This document shows, one piece after another, positions 8,759 through 16,860 of a stretch of DNA of 64,000 nt (position 1 is the stretch's first letter; each line of letters begins with the position of its first letter). A model generated the notes under the pieces. The model was not told the DNA's origin. It ran no database searches and worked only from the letters and a program-made list of their open reading frames with translations. The stretch is taken from positions 1-64,000 of the forward strand of contig NZ_NFJP01000018.1 of assembly GCF_002159915.1 (NCBI RefSeq), written 5' to 3'. Source of the DNA: Gordonibacter sp. An230. Lineage in GTDB: Bacteria; Actinomycetota; Coriobacteriia; Coriobacteriales; Eggerthellaceae. The position numbers and the translations under genes were made by a program.

Positions 8759-9664
8759 ATGGCGAAGGGCGAGCATACAGAGGATCGGCGGGGCGGTTTG
8801 TTCGATGATTTATCGTTTTCCCAGGTGGCGGCTGGTGCCCTCGCGGCGGTGACATCGATGCTGCTGGCGTCGCAGATCGGTATCTACGGATCGGCCATCG
8901 GCGTGGGCGTTGGCTCGGTGGTGTCGGCGGTGGCCTCGCAGCTGTACAAGAGGTTCCTCCAGCGGTCGGCCGACAAACTGCGCGAGCTCACGCCTGTGGA
9001 GATCGCCGGGTCGAAGGGGGCGGGAGGCGCCGCCTCTGGCGCATCGGCGCCCGCATGCTCCGATGCCGCCGATGCGGCCGGTGCGGCGCGTGTGGACGAC
9101 GCCCTTAGAACCGGCGAGTCCGCAGTGCGGCGCGCTCGTGCCGAGCGTGCGCACAAGCGCAGGGTCAAACGCGGCGTGATGATCGTGTCCGTCGCGTCCG
9201 CGCTCGTCGCCGTCGCCGTGAGCGCCGTCGTCGTCGACCTCGCGTCGTCGGGCCAGGGCGTTGGTGCGAAGACCGAGCCCCTTCTGCCCGCGCGCAGCCA
9301 GCCGGCGGCTGTCGACGGGGACAGCGCAAGCGGCCAGGCGGGCCAGGACGCGCCCTCGCCATCCGACGCGCAGCCCGGTCCTGCGGAGGGCGACGATGCG
9401 GGCGCGCAGAATTCGGGCAAGGACGCCCCGAAAGACCAGTCGGGCGCGACGGCCGACCCCGGCACGGACGCGGGCAAGGACGACGGTTCGGCCGAGCCCG
9501 TCGGTCCGAACGCGGGCTCCGGTTCGGAAGCGAATCCCGATGCGGGCAGCGGCTCCGCTTCCGGCGGGTCCTCGACGCAACCGGACTCCGGCTCGTCGGG
9601 CGATTCCTCCGCCGATGGCGGGACAGGCGACGGCCGGGGCTCGTCTTCCGCATCCTCGCAGTGA
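8759..9664 (+). CDS. Membrane protein with long Ser/Gly/Asp/Pro-rich extracytoplasmic tail
   Basis: A 301-residue protein of unrecognised family. ATG 8759 is preferred because GGGAAAGGGAG precedes it; upstream codons in the frame look non-coding. A hydrophobic, Gly/Ala-rich segment covers about residues 18-65 (VAAGALAAVTSMLL...). A second TM helix is at about 145-170 (VMIVSVASALVAVAVSAVVV), right after the basic run AHKRRVKRG, which fits a cytoplasmic loop. The last ~120 residues are low-complexity (SGQAGQDAPSPSDAQPG and similar) with no aromatic residues, resembling a flexible wall-spanning stalk. No sorting motif is seen. Function is unknown. Confidence 0.75.
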   Translation: MAKGEHTEDRRGGLFDDLSFSQVAAGALAAVTSMLLASQIGIYGSAIGVGVGSVVSAVASQLYKRFLQRSADKLRELTPVEIAGSKGAGGAASGASAPACSDAADAAGAARVDDALRTGESAVRRARAERAHKRRVKRGVMIVSVASALVAVAVSAVVVDLASSGQGVGAKTEPLLPARSQPAAVDGDSASGQAGQDAPSPSDAQPGPAEGDDAGAQNSGKDAPKDQSGATADPGTDAGKDDGSAEPVGPNAGSGSEANPDAGSGSASGGSSTQPDSGSSGDSSADGGTGDGRGSSSASSQ

Positions 9665-9718
9665 GCCGCCGTCGGCAAGTTCGGCGTCCTGGCCGGGTCG
9701 AGCGCGCTTTCGCTGCGA

Positions 9719-9755
9719 GGCCCCTCCCTGCGGCCTGCGTCGCGGGGAGGGGGCC
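9719..9755. terminator. Bidirectional terminator-like hairpin
   Basis: GGCCCCTCCC (9719-9728) pairs with GGGGAGGGGGCC (9744-9755) with one bulged G. It sits between two converging genes and touches the ABC-F stop codon. No T run follows, so factor-independent termination is uncertain. Confidence 0.55.
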
Positions 9756-11251
9756 TAGCGCCGTTCGCTGCCCGCTCGCCCGGTTCTCACCCTCCCTTCG
9801 TCGACGATCCAGCGAGTGGTTGTGCAGGCCTCGAGGAAGGCCTCGTCGTGGGATACCACCACGAGCGCTCCAGGGTAGGCGGCGAGCGCCTGCTCGAGCG
9901 CTTCGGTCGAGTGGAGATCCAGATGGTTGGTGGGTTCGTCCATCACGATGAGGGCCGGGCCGTCGAGCGCGCCCTCGGCCAGCATGAGCTTGCGCAGCTC
10001 GCCAGGGCTCACGTCGCGGCCGGCCAGGATGCGCTCGGCGCTGGAGTTGAGCAGCGTGACGAACGACAGCAGCCGGCCGCGCCGCGCTTCGTCGGCGTCG
10101 TGCAGGCGGGCGAGCACGCGGTCGGCCTCGTCCCGGCTCACTTCCTGGGGGATGACGAGCGCGGGCACGTCGGCGGGCAGCTGGCGCAGCAGGTGGCGCA
10201 CGAGAGTGGATTTGCCGCCGCCGTTCGGGCCGGATACGCCCACGTGATCAGTATGGCCGAGTGCCAGCTTCGGCAGCCGCAACTGCCCTCCTCCGCAAGG
10301 GATGCTGTGCTCCTCCATGAACAGGAGCGTCGCGCGCGGATGCGGGCGGGCGTCCATCCAGAGCGAGCCGTCGTAGCGCTTCGCGACGCGGATGGAGGCG
10401 GCTTTCTCGCTCGCCCGCGCAGCGCGGGCGTCCATGCGCGTGGCGAGCCTCCCGGCCTGTCCGTCCTTGCCGGAGAACACGGCGAGCTGTCGGCGACTCC
10501 GTCCGTCGCTATCGTGCTTGTCGAGGCGACGTGCGCTCAGGCGGCTTGCGGTGCGCGCAGCAAGGTGCGCCCGTGCGTCGGCCTCAGTCGCGAGGCGTGC
10601 AGCCTCGCGCTTGGCGGCCTCCTTGCGGGCGGAGACTTCGGCTCGTTCGCGCTCCTGCTCATTTCGGGCCTGGTCGTAGCTGCCGGGTCGCATGGTCCAG
10701 CTGCCGGCCTCGTTCATGAGGCAGCGATCGGCCAGCTGGTTGAGCAGCGCGCGGTCGTGCGAGATGAGGAGCCCTATGCCGCGGAACCTTTCGAGCGCGT
10801 GCGAGAGCGCCTCCCGGCAGCGCGCGTCCACGTGGTTCGTCGGCTCGTCGAGGGCGAGCACGGCGGGATTCTGCCAAAGCGCGCACGCAACTTGGATCTT
10901 CTTGCGTTCGCCGAAGCTCAAGGAGTCGAAGCGCCAGGGCATGTCGTCGTCGATCCCCAGGTTCTCGCGCAAACGTTGGGCCTCGCGCGAGAAGTCGCAG
11001 GAGAAGTCTTCCAGCATGTCGGGCGATGTGGAGGCGTCCTGCGGGCAGTACATGGCGGTCAGGCACGGGAACGCCGAGCCGGCATCGGGTGCGAGCAGGC
11101 CGCACGCGATGCGCGCGAGCGTGCTCTTGCCGCAGCCGTTGTCGCCGACGATGCCGCACCAGCCCTTTGCGAACGTGGCGGACACGCCGTCGAGCGCCGG
11201 TGCGGGCGAGCCGGGATAGGTGTAGCGGATGTCGTGCAAGGTGAGAACCAT
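9755..11251 (-). CDS. ABC-F family ATPase
   Basis: A 498-residue soluble protein with two ABC ATPase domains and no TM segments, as in ABC-F ribosome-protection or translation factors. The N-terminal domain has Walker A GDNGCGKST, signature LSFGERKK and Walker B VLALDEPTNHVD. A charged Ala/Arg-rich linker (about 215-300) follows. The second domain has GPNGGGKST, a degenerate signature VSPGELRK and IVMDEPTNHLD. The start ATG has AAGGAGG 5 bases upstream. A promoter, a three-codon leader ORF and a hairpin lie in the ~245-base leader, suggesting attenuation as in antibiotic-resistance ABC-F genes. Resistance versus housekeeping role is not decidable here. Confidence 0.92.
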   Translation of the reverse strand: MVLTLHDIRYTYPGSPAPALDGVSATFAKGWCGIVGDNGCGKSTLARIACGLLAPDAGSAFPCLTAMYCPQDASTSPDMLEDFSCDFSREAQRLRENLGIDDDMPWRFDSLSFGERKKIQVACALWQNPAVLALDEPTNHVDARCREALSHALERFRGIGLLISHDRALLNQLADRCLMNEAGSWTMRPGSYDQARNEQERERAEVSARKEAAKREAARLATEADARAHLAARTASRLSARRLDKHDSDGRSRRQLAVFSGKDGQAGRLATRMDARAARASEKAASIRVAKRYDGSLWMDARPHPRATLLFMEEHSIPCGGGQLRLPKLALGHTDHVGVSGPNGGGKSTLVRHLLRQLPADVPALVIPQEVSRDEADRVLARLHDADEARRGRLLSFVTLLNSSAERILAGRDVSPGELRKLMLAEGALDGPALIVMDEPTNHLDLHSTEALEQALAAYPGALVVVSHDEAFLEACTTTRWIVDEGRVRTGRAGSERR

Positions 11252-11376
11252 GGAGGCCTCCTTCGTGAAGGGGCCTGCGCGGATGTTCGCGGGCAGCGTC
11301 GCGTGCGAAGTGCGTGCATGTGCGTGTGCGGGGTGAGGGCGCCTATGAAGCTGCGATGCGGTTCCGCGCAGAGCCC

Positions 11377-11393
11377 GGCGCCGTGCGGGCGCC
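11377..11393 (-). promoter_or_regulatory. Hairpin in ABC-F leader
   Basis: GGCGCC (11377-11382) and GGCGCC (11388-11393) pair around a five-base loop. It lies between the MKF leader ORF and the ABC-F start on the transcribed minus strand. It may be part of an attenuator; alternative pairings cannot be tested by eye. Confidence 0.35.
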
Positions 11394-11420
11394 AAGGAAT
11401 ACGTCGGCTGAGGGGCATCG

Positions 11421-11432
11421 CTAGAACTTCAT
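11421..11432 (-). CDS. Three-codon leader ORF (Met-Lys-Phe-stop) upstream of ABC-F
   Basis: On the minus strand a strong ribosome site (AAGGAG at 11446-11441) is followed after 8 bases by ATG AAG TTC TAG. The minimal ORF lies ~170 bases before the ABC-F start and downstream of its promoter. Such leader ORFs control ABC-F and erm resistance genes by ribosome stalling or reinitiation. Translation of this one is inference; the ribosome site is better than chance. Confidence 0.5.
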   Translation of the reverse strand: MKF

Positions 11433-11495
11433 GTATCGCTCTCCTTGCAGAAGCGGCCGCTTGGCATTGGGGCGGTCGCGGGGCATGACGCCGTC

Positions 11496-11525
11496 AGTGT
11501 AGCACGTGCCGAGGCGCGGCGGCAA
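11496..11525 (-). promoter_or_regulatory. Promoter of ABC-F gene
   Basis: On the minus strand, TTGCCG (11525-11520), an 18-base spacer and TACACT (11501-11496). The leader ORF ribosome site begins about 50 bases downstream. Confidence 0.55.
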
Positions 11526-12263
11526 GCGTCGCGACCTCGGAAGAAGGGGGCTTGTGACCAAAAATGGCGAAAATCCGCCTTCTGCTCGTCGGTTTCCCCG
11601 GTCTCTCCTGTATTGCTCTTCGCTTTCGCAGATCAGGTGCATCTTCGAAAAGGGCATGGGCGCGCGTCGTCCAAGGGCGCGCCTGATGAAGGGGTGGGGG
11701 TCGCCGAATCTTGCAGCGCGCTCGTTTTTCGCCGTCGAGCCGCTGTTGGCGTGCCGCAGAATGGCGAGCTTCGCGTCGTCTCGAGTGGATCGGAAGCGTA
11801 AGGTCGAAGGGTTCCGCGCGATGCCGGCAGAAAGCATCGCGGACATTGCAGCGCGGGGTGTCCTTCCGCTCTTTTCGGGTTGCTGCGTTTTGGATGGCGC
11901 AAGCGCGCTATCGATCGGCCTCCGCCTCGAGGCGCGAGAGGCGCGTGCATTGTGCCGCCTTGCGAGCGACTCGAAAAGCGCAGGTGAGGCATTTAATCAT
12001 TGGTAAGGAGGCGGAATCAGCGTCCGCCTTGCGAGCGACTCGAAAAGCGCGCGCATGCCGTCTGGCGTGCCGGTCCGCGGCAGTTCGGGCTCTGATTCTG
12101 CGTCTGGCGCGAGTGCGCAGTGGGCAAAAACGCGCAGATTCTCTATTCCCTTTAGAGCATAACCGGAACGATGAGCTTGTGATCGGGTGGTTTGCACCTT
12201 GGTTCTCCGAAAGGCTTCGGCGGGCTTCGAAGAACCTCGAGAAGCTAGAGAAACCGAGAGTTT
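11526..12263. other. Non-coding stretch with direct repeat
   Basis: About 740 bp without a gene that can be supported. Open frames here lack starts with ribosome sites and change character repeatedly. It holds a perfect 26-bp direct repeat (listed separately). Confidence 0.5.
11956..12050 (+). repeat. Perfect 26-bp direct repeat, 69 bp apart
   Basis: The same 26 bp, beginning CGCCTTGCGAGCG and ending CTCGAAAAGCGC, occurs at 11956-11981 and 12025-12050 in otherwise gene-free DNA. The intervening 43 bp includes an AT-rich patch (ATTTAATCATTGG). Confidence 0.8.
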
Positions 12264-12291
12264 TTGTCCATGACCATCGCAATCATATAAT
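12264..12291 (+). promoter_or_regulatory. Strong promoter for DUF6933-like gene
   Basis: TTGTCC (12264-12269), 16-base spacer, consensus TATAAT (12286-12291). The ATG of the next gene is 20 bases downstream, so the leader would be only about 13 bases. Confidence 0.7.
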
Positions 12292-12310
12292 TTCGCTGTA
12301 TGCTGGTTGC

Positions 12311-12835
12311 ATGGAATTCGGCATCACCATACCCTTGCAGCGCCACCTGCGCTTGCCGCGGCCCGCGTACGGCGAAGTGGACGACCTCGCCTTCTGCTGG
12401 GAGGCTCATCGCGTGCTGTTCGGCGCCGCCGATGTGCTGCTGCTCGTGAACGCGAGCAGCCGGTTCGCGGCGTTCGCCCGCATGCAGCCGGGCGATTGGC
12501 GCTGCTGGCAGGATGCGGCGCTCGCCGCGTTGCGCGCCGCTCTCGCGGATGCGGGCTTTGACGCGTCGACGATCGACGCGTACCTGTTCTTCGGCGGCGC
12601 GCCTTCGGTAACGCGCACGCACGGACGTCGCCCCGTGGCATTCCTCAACGTGCTCGTGGAGAGGCTGCTGCCCCTTTCGCCCTCGCTTGACGTGCGCGAG
12701 CCGTTTCCGCTCGAGGCGTGCCGCATCGCGAACGAGCAGCTGCGCTGCAGGGCGGCTGGCTTCGAGGGGCTCGGCCTGCCGAGCGAGCGCTTCGCCGCCG
12801 ACCTCGAGCGCCTGGGAATCGGATCGTCGGCGTAG
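12311..12835 (+). CDS. DUF6933-like protein
   Basis: A 174-residue protein. The pattern of the N-terminal half (LPRPAYGEVDDLAFCWEAHR, then VLLLVNASSRF) and a later ALADAGFDASTIDAYL region match the DUF6933 family of small proteins with no assigned function (family call from memory of the pattern). ATG 12311 lies just downstream of a consensus promoter. It has no clear ribosome site, so translation may be near-leaderless. It is followed by a 20-bp inverted repeat. The gene is monocistronic. The family has been noted only as uncharacterised, so no role is proposed. Confidence 0.75.
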   Translation: MEFGITIPLQRHLRLPRPAYGEVDDLAFCWEAHRVLFGAADVLLLVNASSRFAAFARMQPGDWRCWQDAALAALRAALADAGFDASTIDAYLFFGGAPSVTRTHGRRPVAFLNVLVERLLPLSPSLDVREPFPLEACRIANEQLRCRAAGFEGLGLPSERFAADLERLGIGSSA

Positions 12836-12864
12836 GCGCGGCGGACGGCCGCGGCCGCAAATGC

Positions 12865-12920
12865 GTTGTCGCCCTAAACGGTCGTTTTTCGCGCCGAAAC
12901 CGACCGTTTCGGGCGACAAC
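12865..12920. repeat. 20-bp inverted repeat with 16-base loop
   Basis: The left arm 12865-12884 (starts GTTGTCGCCCTAAACG) and the right arm 12901-12920 (ends CGGGCGACAAC) are complementary except for one position. The hairpin lies between the DUF6933-like gene and tcdA. Without a T tail it is not a standard terminator; it could be a palindromic interspersed element. Confidence 0.8.
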
Positions 12921-13004
12921 AGGGGGGCGGGCTGTTCCGGCGAAGCGTTTCGGGCGCTGCGCCTCCACGACATGCTACCATGGTCGCCGACAGAAAGGAC
13001 GGCA

Positions 13005-13751
13005 ATGACTGCAGCGGGCGCGGGCGACACCGCCACCTCGAAACTCGAACCGATCATGGGACGCGACGGCCTCGCGCGGCTCGCGGCTTCCACCGTCATG
13101 GTGCTCGGGGTGGGCGGCGTGGGCTCGAACTGCGTGGAGGCGCTTGCGCGCGGCGGGGTGGGGCGCCTCGTCATCGTCGACCACGACGTGGTGCAGGCGA
13201 GCAACATCAACCGCCAGTCCATCGCGTTCACGAGCACCATCGGGCGCAAGAAGGTGGACGTGGCGCGCGCCATGGTGGCCGATATCAACCCCGCGGCGCA
13301 GGTGGAGGCGATCGACGAGTTCCTGCTGGCCGAGAACGTGCCGGCGTTCCTCGACGCGCACGCCGGCGGGGCGGACTACGTGGTGGACGCCATCGACACG
13401 ATATCGGCGAAGCTCGCCGTGGCGCAGTACGCCGACGAGCGCGGGCTGCGCCTGATCAGCAGCATGGGCGCGGCGAACAAGCTGCGCCCCGAGTGCTTCC
13501 GCATGGCCGACGTGTACGACACGGTGAACTGCCCGCTCTGCCGCATCATGCGCAAGGAGGGGCGCAAGCGCGGCATCCGGCATCTGCGCGTGCTGTACTC
13601 GTGCGAGCAGCCGGTGGACGTGCCCGTGCGCGAGGGCGCCGCGCGCCGCGAGCGGTCGAACCTCGGCACGGCGTCGTACGTGCCGCCCATCATGGGCCAG
13701 ATGATAGCCGGCGAGGTGATCTGCGCGCTGGCGGGGATCGAGCGCGCATGA
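13005..13751 (+). CDS. tcdA: tRNA threonylcarbamoyladenosine dehydratase (ThiF/E1-like)
   Basis: A 248-residue ThiF/MoeB/E1-fold enzyme that activates t6A37 of tRNA with ATP and cyclises it to ct6A. The nucleotide motif VLGVGGVGSNCVEALARGGVG (split at residues 29-49), the DHDVVQASNINRQ arginine motif and DAIDTISAK are typical. CPLCRIMRKEG includes the cysteines seen in many TcdA proteins. The dehydratase rather than a sulfur-carrier activating role is assigned from its length and the lack of a rhodanese domain. AAAGGA lies 7-8 bases before ATG. The following TatD gene may be coupled to it. Confidence 0.88.
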   Translation: MTAAGAGDTATSKLEPIMGRDGLARLAASTVMVLGVGGVGSNCVEALARGGVGRLVIVDHDVVQASNINRQSIAFTSTIGRKKVDVARAMVADINPAAQVEAIDEFLLAENVPAFLDAHAGGADYVVDAIDTISAKLAVAQYADERGLRLISSMGAANKLRPECFRMADVYDTVNCPLCRIMRKEGRKRGIRHLRVLYSCEQPVDVPVREGAARRERSNLGTASYVPPIMGQMIAGEVICALAGIERA

Positions 13752-13978
13752 GCGAGGTGCCCTCCAGTCGTTCCGGGCGAGAGCGCCAACCCGGCCCTCG
13801 TCGTTCTGGGCGGAGCGCGCAATGGGAAGTCGAAGGTTCCCGCGCGGCGTCGACGGGCGGCGTCTCTGTCGGTATCGAACGGAGCCCCTCGACCCCTCGA
13901 CCGCGCCATCCCGATCGCGATGGCGGAAGATGCGCGTCCGAAGCTTCTGCCCGGGATGGCGGCCTGATCGGTCTGCGG

Positions 13979-14731
13979 ATGTTCGATATGCACTGCCATC
14001 TGGACTTCGACGCCGATCCCCGTGCGCTCGCGGACGGGTTGGCGGCGTGCGGGACGGGCGCGTTCTCGACGACGGTGACGCCTGCGGGCTTCGACCGGGC
14101 CGCGCGCCTGCTCGCGCCGTGCCCCAACGTGTGCGCGGGGGCGGGGCTGCATCCCTGGTGGGTGGAAGAAGGGCCGGCGGGCGAGGCGGCCGTCGAGCGC
14201 GCCGTTGCGAACGCGGCCGCGTCGCGCTATGTGGGCGAGGTGGGGCTCGACTTCGGCCCCAAGCACGTGGCTACGCACGGGGCCCAGGTGGCGGCGTTCG
14301 ATCGTATCGTCGCAGCCTGCGCGGCGGAGGGCGGCAAGGTGCTCTCGATCCACGCCGTGCGCTCGGCGGGAACCGTGCTCGACGTCCTCGAGCGCTACGG
14401 CGTCCTCGACGGCAGCGCCTGCATCCTCCACTGGTTCTCCGGCACGTCCGACGAGCTGCAACGCGCCGCGAAGCTCGGCTGCTTCTTCTCCGTGGGCCCG
14501 CACATGCTGGCCTCGAAGCGCGGTCGCGCCTACGCGCAGGCCATCCCGCGAGACCGCCTGCTGCTGGAAACCGACGAGCCGCCCGAGGCCGGCCCGGCCG
14601 TGCCGGCGGGGGAGTTCGCTCGCCTGCTGGAAGGCGCCCTCGACGAGATCGCCCGCCTGCGCCGCGAGGATGTCGAGGTGCTCGCCGACTGCGTTGTGCG
14701 CACCAGCCGGGAACTGCTGGCGTTCACTTAA
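13979..14731 (+). CDS. TatD-family metal-dependent hydrolase
   Basis: A 250-residue TIM-barrel hydrolase. Metal ligands are visible: DMHCHLDFD near the N-terminus, GEVGLDFGPKH (about residue 84), SIHAVRS (about 123), and LLETDEPPE near the C-terminus. The family has DNA exonuclease or D-aminoacyl-tRNA deacylase activities. The start is uncertain. ATG 13979 begins the conserved domain but has no good ribosome site. An ATG at 13748 overlapping the tcdA stop would add a 77-residue Arg/Ser/Pro-rich extension that looks non-native. The domain assignment is firm, the start is not. Confidence 0.85.
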   Translation: MFDMHCHLDFDADPRALADGLAACGTGAFSTTVTPAGFDRAARLLAPCPNVCAGAGLHPWWVEEGPAGEAAVERAVANAAASRYVGEVGLDFGPKHVATHGAQVAAFDRIVAACAAEGGKVLSIHAVRSAGTVLDVLERYGVLDGSACILHWFSGTSDELQRAAKLGCFFSVGPHMLASKRGRAYAQAIPRDRLLLETDEPPEAGPAVPAGEFARLLEGALDEIARLRREDVEVLADCVVRTSRELLAFT

Positions 14732-14924
14732 TGCAGGTCGCATCGGCTTGCGGCCCTTTCGAGCGCGCACAGGCGTCGAGCTTTGCAGCCGCCGCGCATT
14801 CGCGAAGGGCCTCGATTCGTGCGCGCGGCATCTGTCCCTCGCGCTTGCCGATGCGCTCGCGCAAGTGAAAATGTTTTCGCACCATCGTGCCTGATCAGGT
14901 TGCTCGTCTGGTCCATTGGCGATT

Positions 14925-14952
14925 GGCCGGGCGCGCGGATGCGTGCCCGGCC
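14925..14952 (-). terminator. Hairpin downstream of flavoprotein reductase
   Basis: GGCCGGGC (14925-14932), 12-base loop, GCCCGGCC (14945-14952), about 20 bases beyond the minus-strand stop. There is no T run. Confidence 0.45.
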
Positions 14953-14971
14953 GGCGGAAGGAGGCAGGAGG

Positions 14972-16636
14972 TTACGCCTTCGCGATCAGCTCGCGGGCGG
15001 CGATGCGGCCGAACACCATGCACTCGGTGATGTTGCCGCTGCCCTGGTACTTCGCAGCCCAGATGGAGCCGAACTCGCCCGACGAATACAGGTTGGGGAT
15101 GGGCTCGCCGTCCACATCGAGGATCTGCGCCTTTTCGTTACGGCGCGGGCCGTCGTCGGTGTTGAGGATTTCGGGGATGCAGGGGATGGCGAAAAACGGC
15201 GGCGTGCTCACCGGTGCCATCTGGTCGGAGGGGCGGTGGAACTGCTCGTCCACGCCCTTCTCGCACGAGGCGTTCCATACGTTCACGGTGTTCACCAGCT
15301 CGTCCACCGGCACCTCCATGAGCGCGGCCAGCTCCTCGATGGTGTCGGCCGTCAGCGCGTAGCCGTCGGCAACGGCGTCGATCGTCGGGTCGATCTCGGT
15401 CTTCTCGGTCTGGTTTTGCAGCGTGTTGTTGATCACGTCCTTGCCCATGTAGGCGCCGAAGCGCTTGCCCTCGGAGTCGTACACGAACCACTGCTTGTCG
15501 GGCAAAGGCAGCATCCTCCACTCGCCGCCGAAGTTCTGGTGGCCGTGGCGGCAGCCGTAATGCAGCGACAGCGGGCCCTCCTCGCCCTTCGTGAACATGG
15601 TGGTGCCTTCCCACTCCTGATAGAAGCGGCGCCCGTTCACGCCTACCACGATGCCGAGCGCCTTCTTGAGGCTGCGGTAGGGCATGGTCTTTTCGCCATC
15701 GAGGCTGATGCCGTTCGACCAGGCGCCCGCGAAGCTGTTCATGTGCCACATGCCGGCGCCGAGCTTCGCGCAGATGCGATGGCCATCGCCGGTGTTGAGC
15801 GAGGCGCCCGCTGCGTGCATGCGTTCGAACGACAGATAGTCTTGCAGCATCTCGGGGTCGTTCTCGAAACCGCCGCAGGTCATGACCACGCCCTTGCGCG
15901 CACGCGCGTACACGCTCTTGCCCTTGTCCTCGTACACGCCGCCGAGCACGGCCTTCGTCTCGGGATCCTGCACGAGCGCGGTCAGGGGTGCGTTCGTCTT
16001 GCGCGTCACCTGCTCGGGGTACTCGTCGAGCACCGCGCTCAGAAACTTGCTGATATGCTGGCGGTTCTCGTCGGCGTTGTCGCTTTTGAACTGGCATTTG
16101 GAAAACGAATCGGAGTTCTCCAGCTCGAACCACTCGGCCTTGCCGTCGCCTTGCGGCGTGATCTTCACGTCGTCTTCGGTCATGCCCAGCCCGGTGAGCC
16201 AATCCCAGTTCTCGGCTGCGCCCCGTGCGTACGTCTCGTAGACGGAGGCGGGCGTGGCCGTCATGCCGCCGAGCATCGCCTTCATGTACACGGCGAAGGC
16301 GTCCGGGTCCTCGGTGATGTGGAACGACCCGCTGCACACCGGCGAGTTGCCGCTGCCGATGGGCGTCGCCCCTTTTTCCAGCAGAAGCGTGGTGTTGTCG
16401 CCGCCCTCGGTGGCCATCGCGACGGCTGTGGCGAGGCCTGCCGCGCCCGCGCCCACCACGACGACGTCGTACTCCTCGTCCCAGGAGATGTCGGCGACGG
16501 AGGTCGCGGCGTCGTTCGCGGCGTTCTGCGCCGGCTTCGGCCCGCATCCGGCCAATCCGAGCGCAGCGGCGCCCAACGCGGCCATGCCGCTCGTCTTGAT
16601 GAAGTTGCGGCGTGAAACCATGTCCTTCTGTTCCAT
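14972..16636 (-). CDS. Tat-exported FAD-dependent fumarate reductase-type flavoprotein
   Basis: A 554-residue secreted flavoprotein. The N-terminus has a twin-arginine motif (SRRNFIK, residues 8-14), a hydrophobic stretch and LAGCG, which also resembles a lipobox. The FAD motif VVVVGAGAAGLATAVAMATEGG follows at about residue 58 (split), and the C-terminal FAD site is LYSSGEFGSIW. It resembles flavocytochrome-c-type reductases and 3-ketosteroid dehydrogenases, a family greatly expanded in Eggerthellaceae for anaerobic respiration of diet, drug or host compounds; no heme-binding CXXCH is present. ATG has GGAGGAG upstream. It is divergent from a LuxR-type regulator that probably controls it. Substrate unknown. 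Confidence 0.9.
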   Translation of the reverse strand: MEQKDMVSRRNFIKTSGMAALGAAALGLAGCGPKPAQNAANDAATSVADISWDEEYDVVVVGAGAAGLATAVAMATEGGDNTTLLLEKGATPIGSGNSPVCSGSFHITEDPDAFAVYMKAMLGGMTATPASVYETYARGAAENWDWLTGLGMTEDDVKITPQGDGKAEWFELENSDSFSKCQFKSDNADENRQHISKFLSAVLDEYPEQVTRKTNAPLTALVQDPETKAVLGGVYEDKGKSVYARARKGVVMTCGGFENDPEMLQDYLSFERMHAAGASLNTGDGHRICAKLGAGMWHMNSFAGAWSNGISLDGEKTMPYRSLKKALGIVVGVNGRRFYQEWEGTTMFTKGEEGPLSLHYGCRHGHQNFGGEWRMLPLPDKQWFVYDSEGKRFGAYMGKDVINNTLQNQTEKTEIDPTIDAVADGYALTADTIEELAALMEVPVDELVNTVNVWNASCEKGVDEQFHRPSDQMAPVSTPPFFAIPCIPEILNTDDGPRRNEKAQILDVDGEPIPNLYSSGEFGSIWAAKYQGSGNITECMVFGRIAARELIAKA

Positions 16637-16829
16637 GTCTCCTCCTCGGTTCGTGCTTCTTCGCGAGCGCTCCTGCGCTCGCCGTCGTGCTGTTCCGCCC
16701 GTACAGCCTATGTCGGCGAGGGCGTGCGGGATGAGACCCGGAAGGGAGCAAACGCCTGATGGGCGTGTCGCCCGATTCGGGTGAACTTGCTTTCGCGCGC
16801 GCTGGGGAAAAGACGCGCGTGTTGTTTGG

Positions 16830-16838
16830 TGCGATAAT
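16830..16838 (+). promoter_or_regulatory. Extended -10 promoter element
   Basis: TGCGATAAT fits an extended -10 box 22 bases before the LuxR-type start codon. No -35 hexamer is obvious at normal spacing. Confidence 0.45.
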
Positions 16839-16860
16839 GCGGGGCGTGAAAGGGGGAGGC

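Noticed and set aside
14783-16615. Long plus-strand ORF (610 codons) opposite the Tat flavoprotein gene
   Set aside because: Antisense shadow; the minus-strand protein has a Tat signal and complete FAD motifs.
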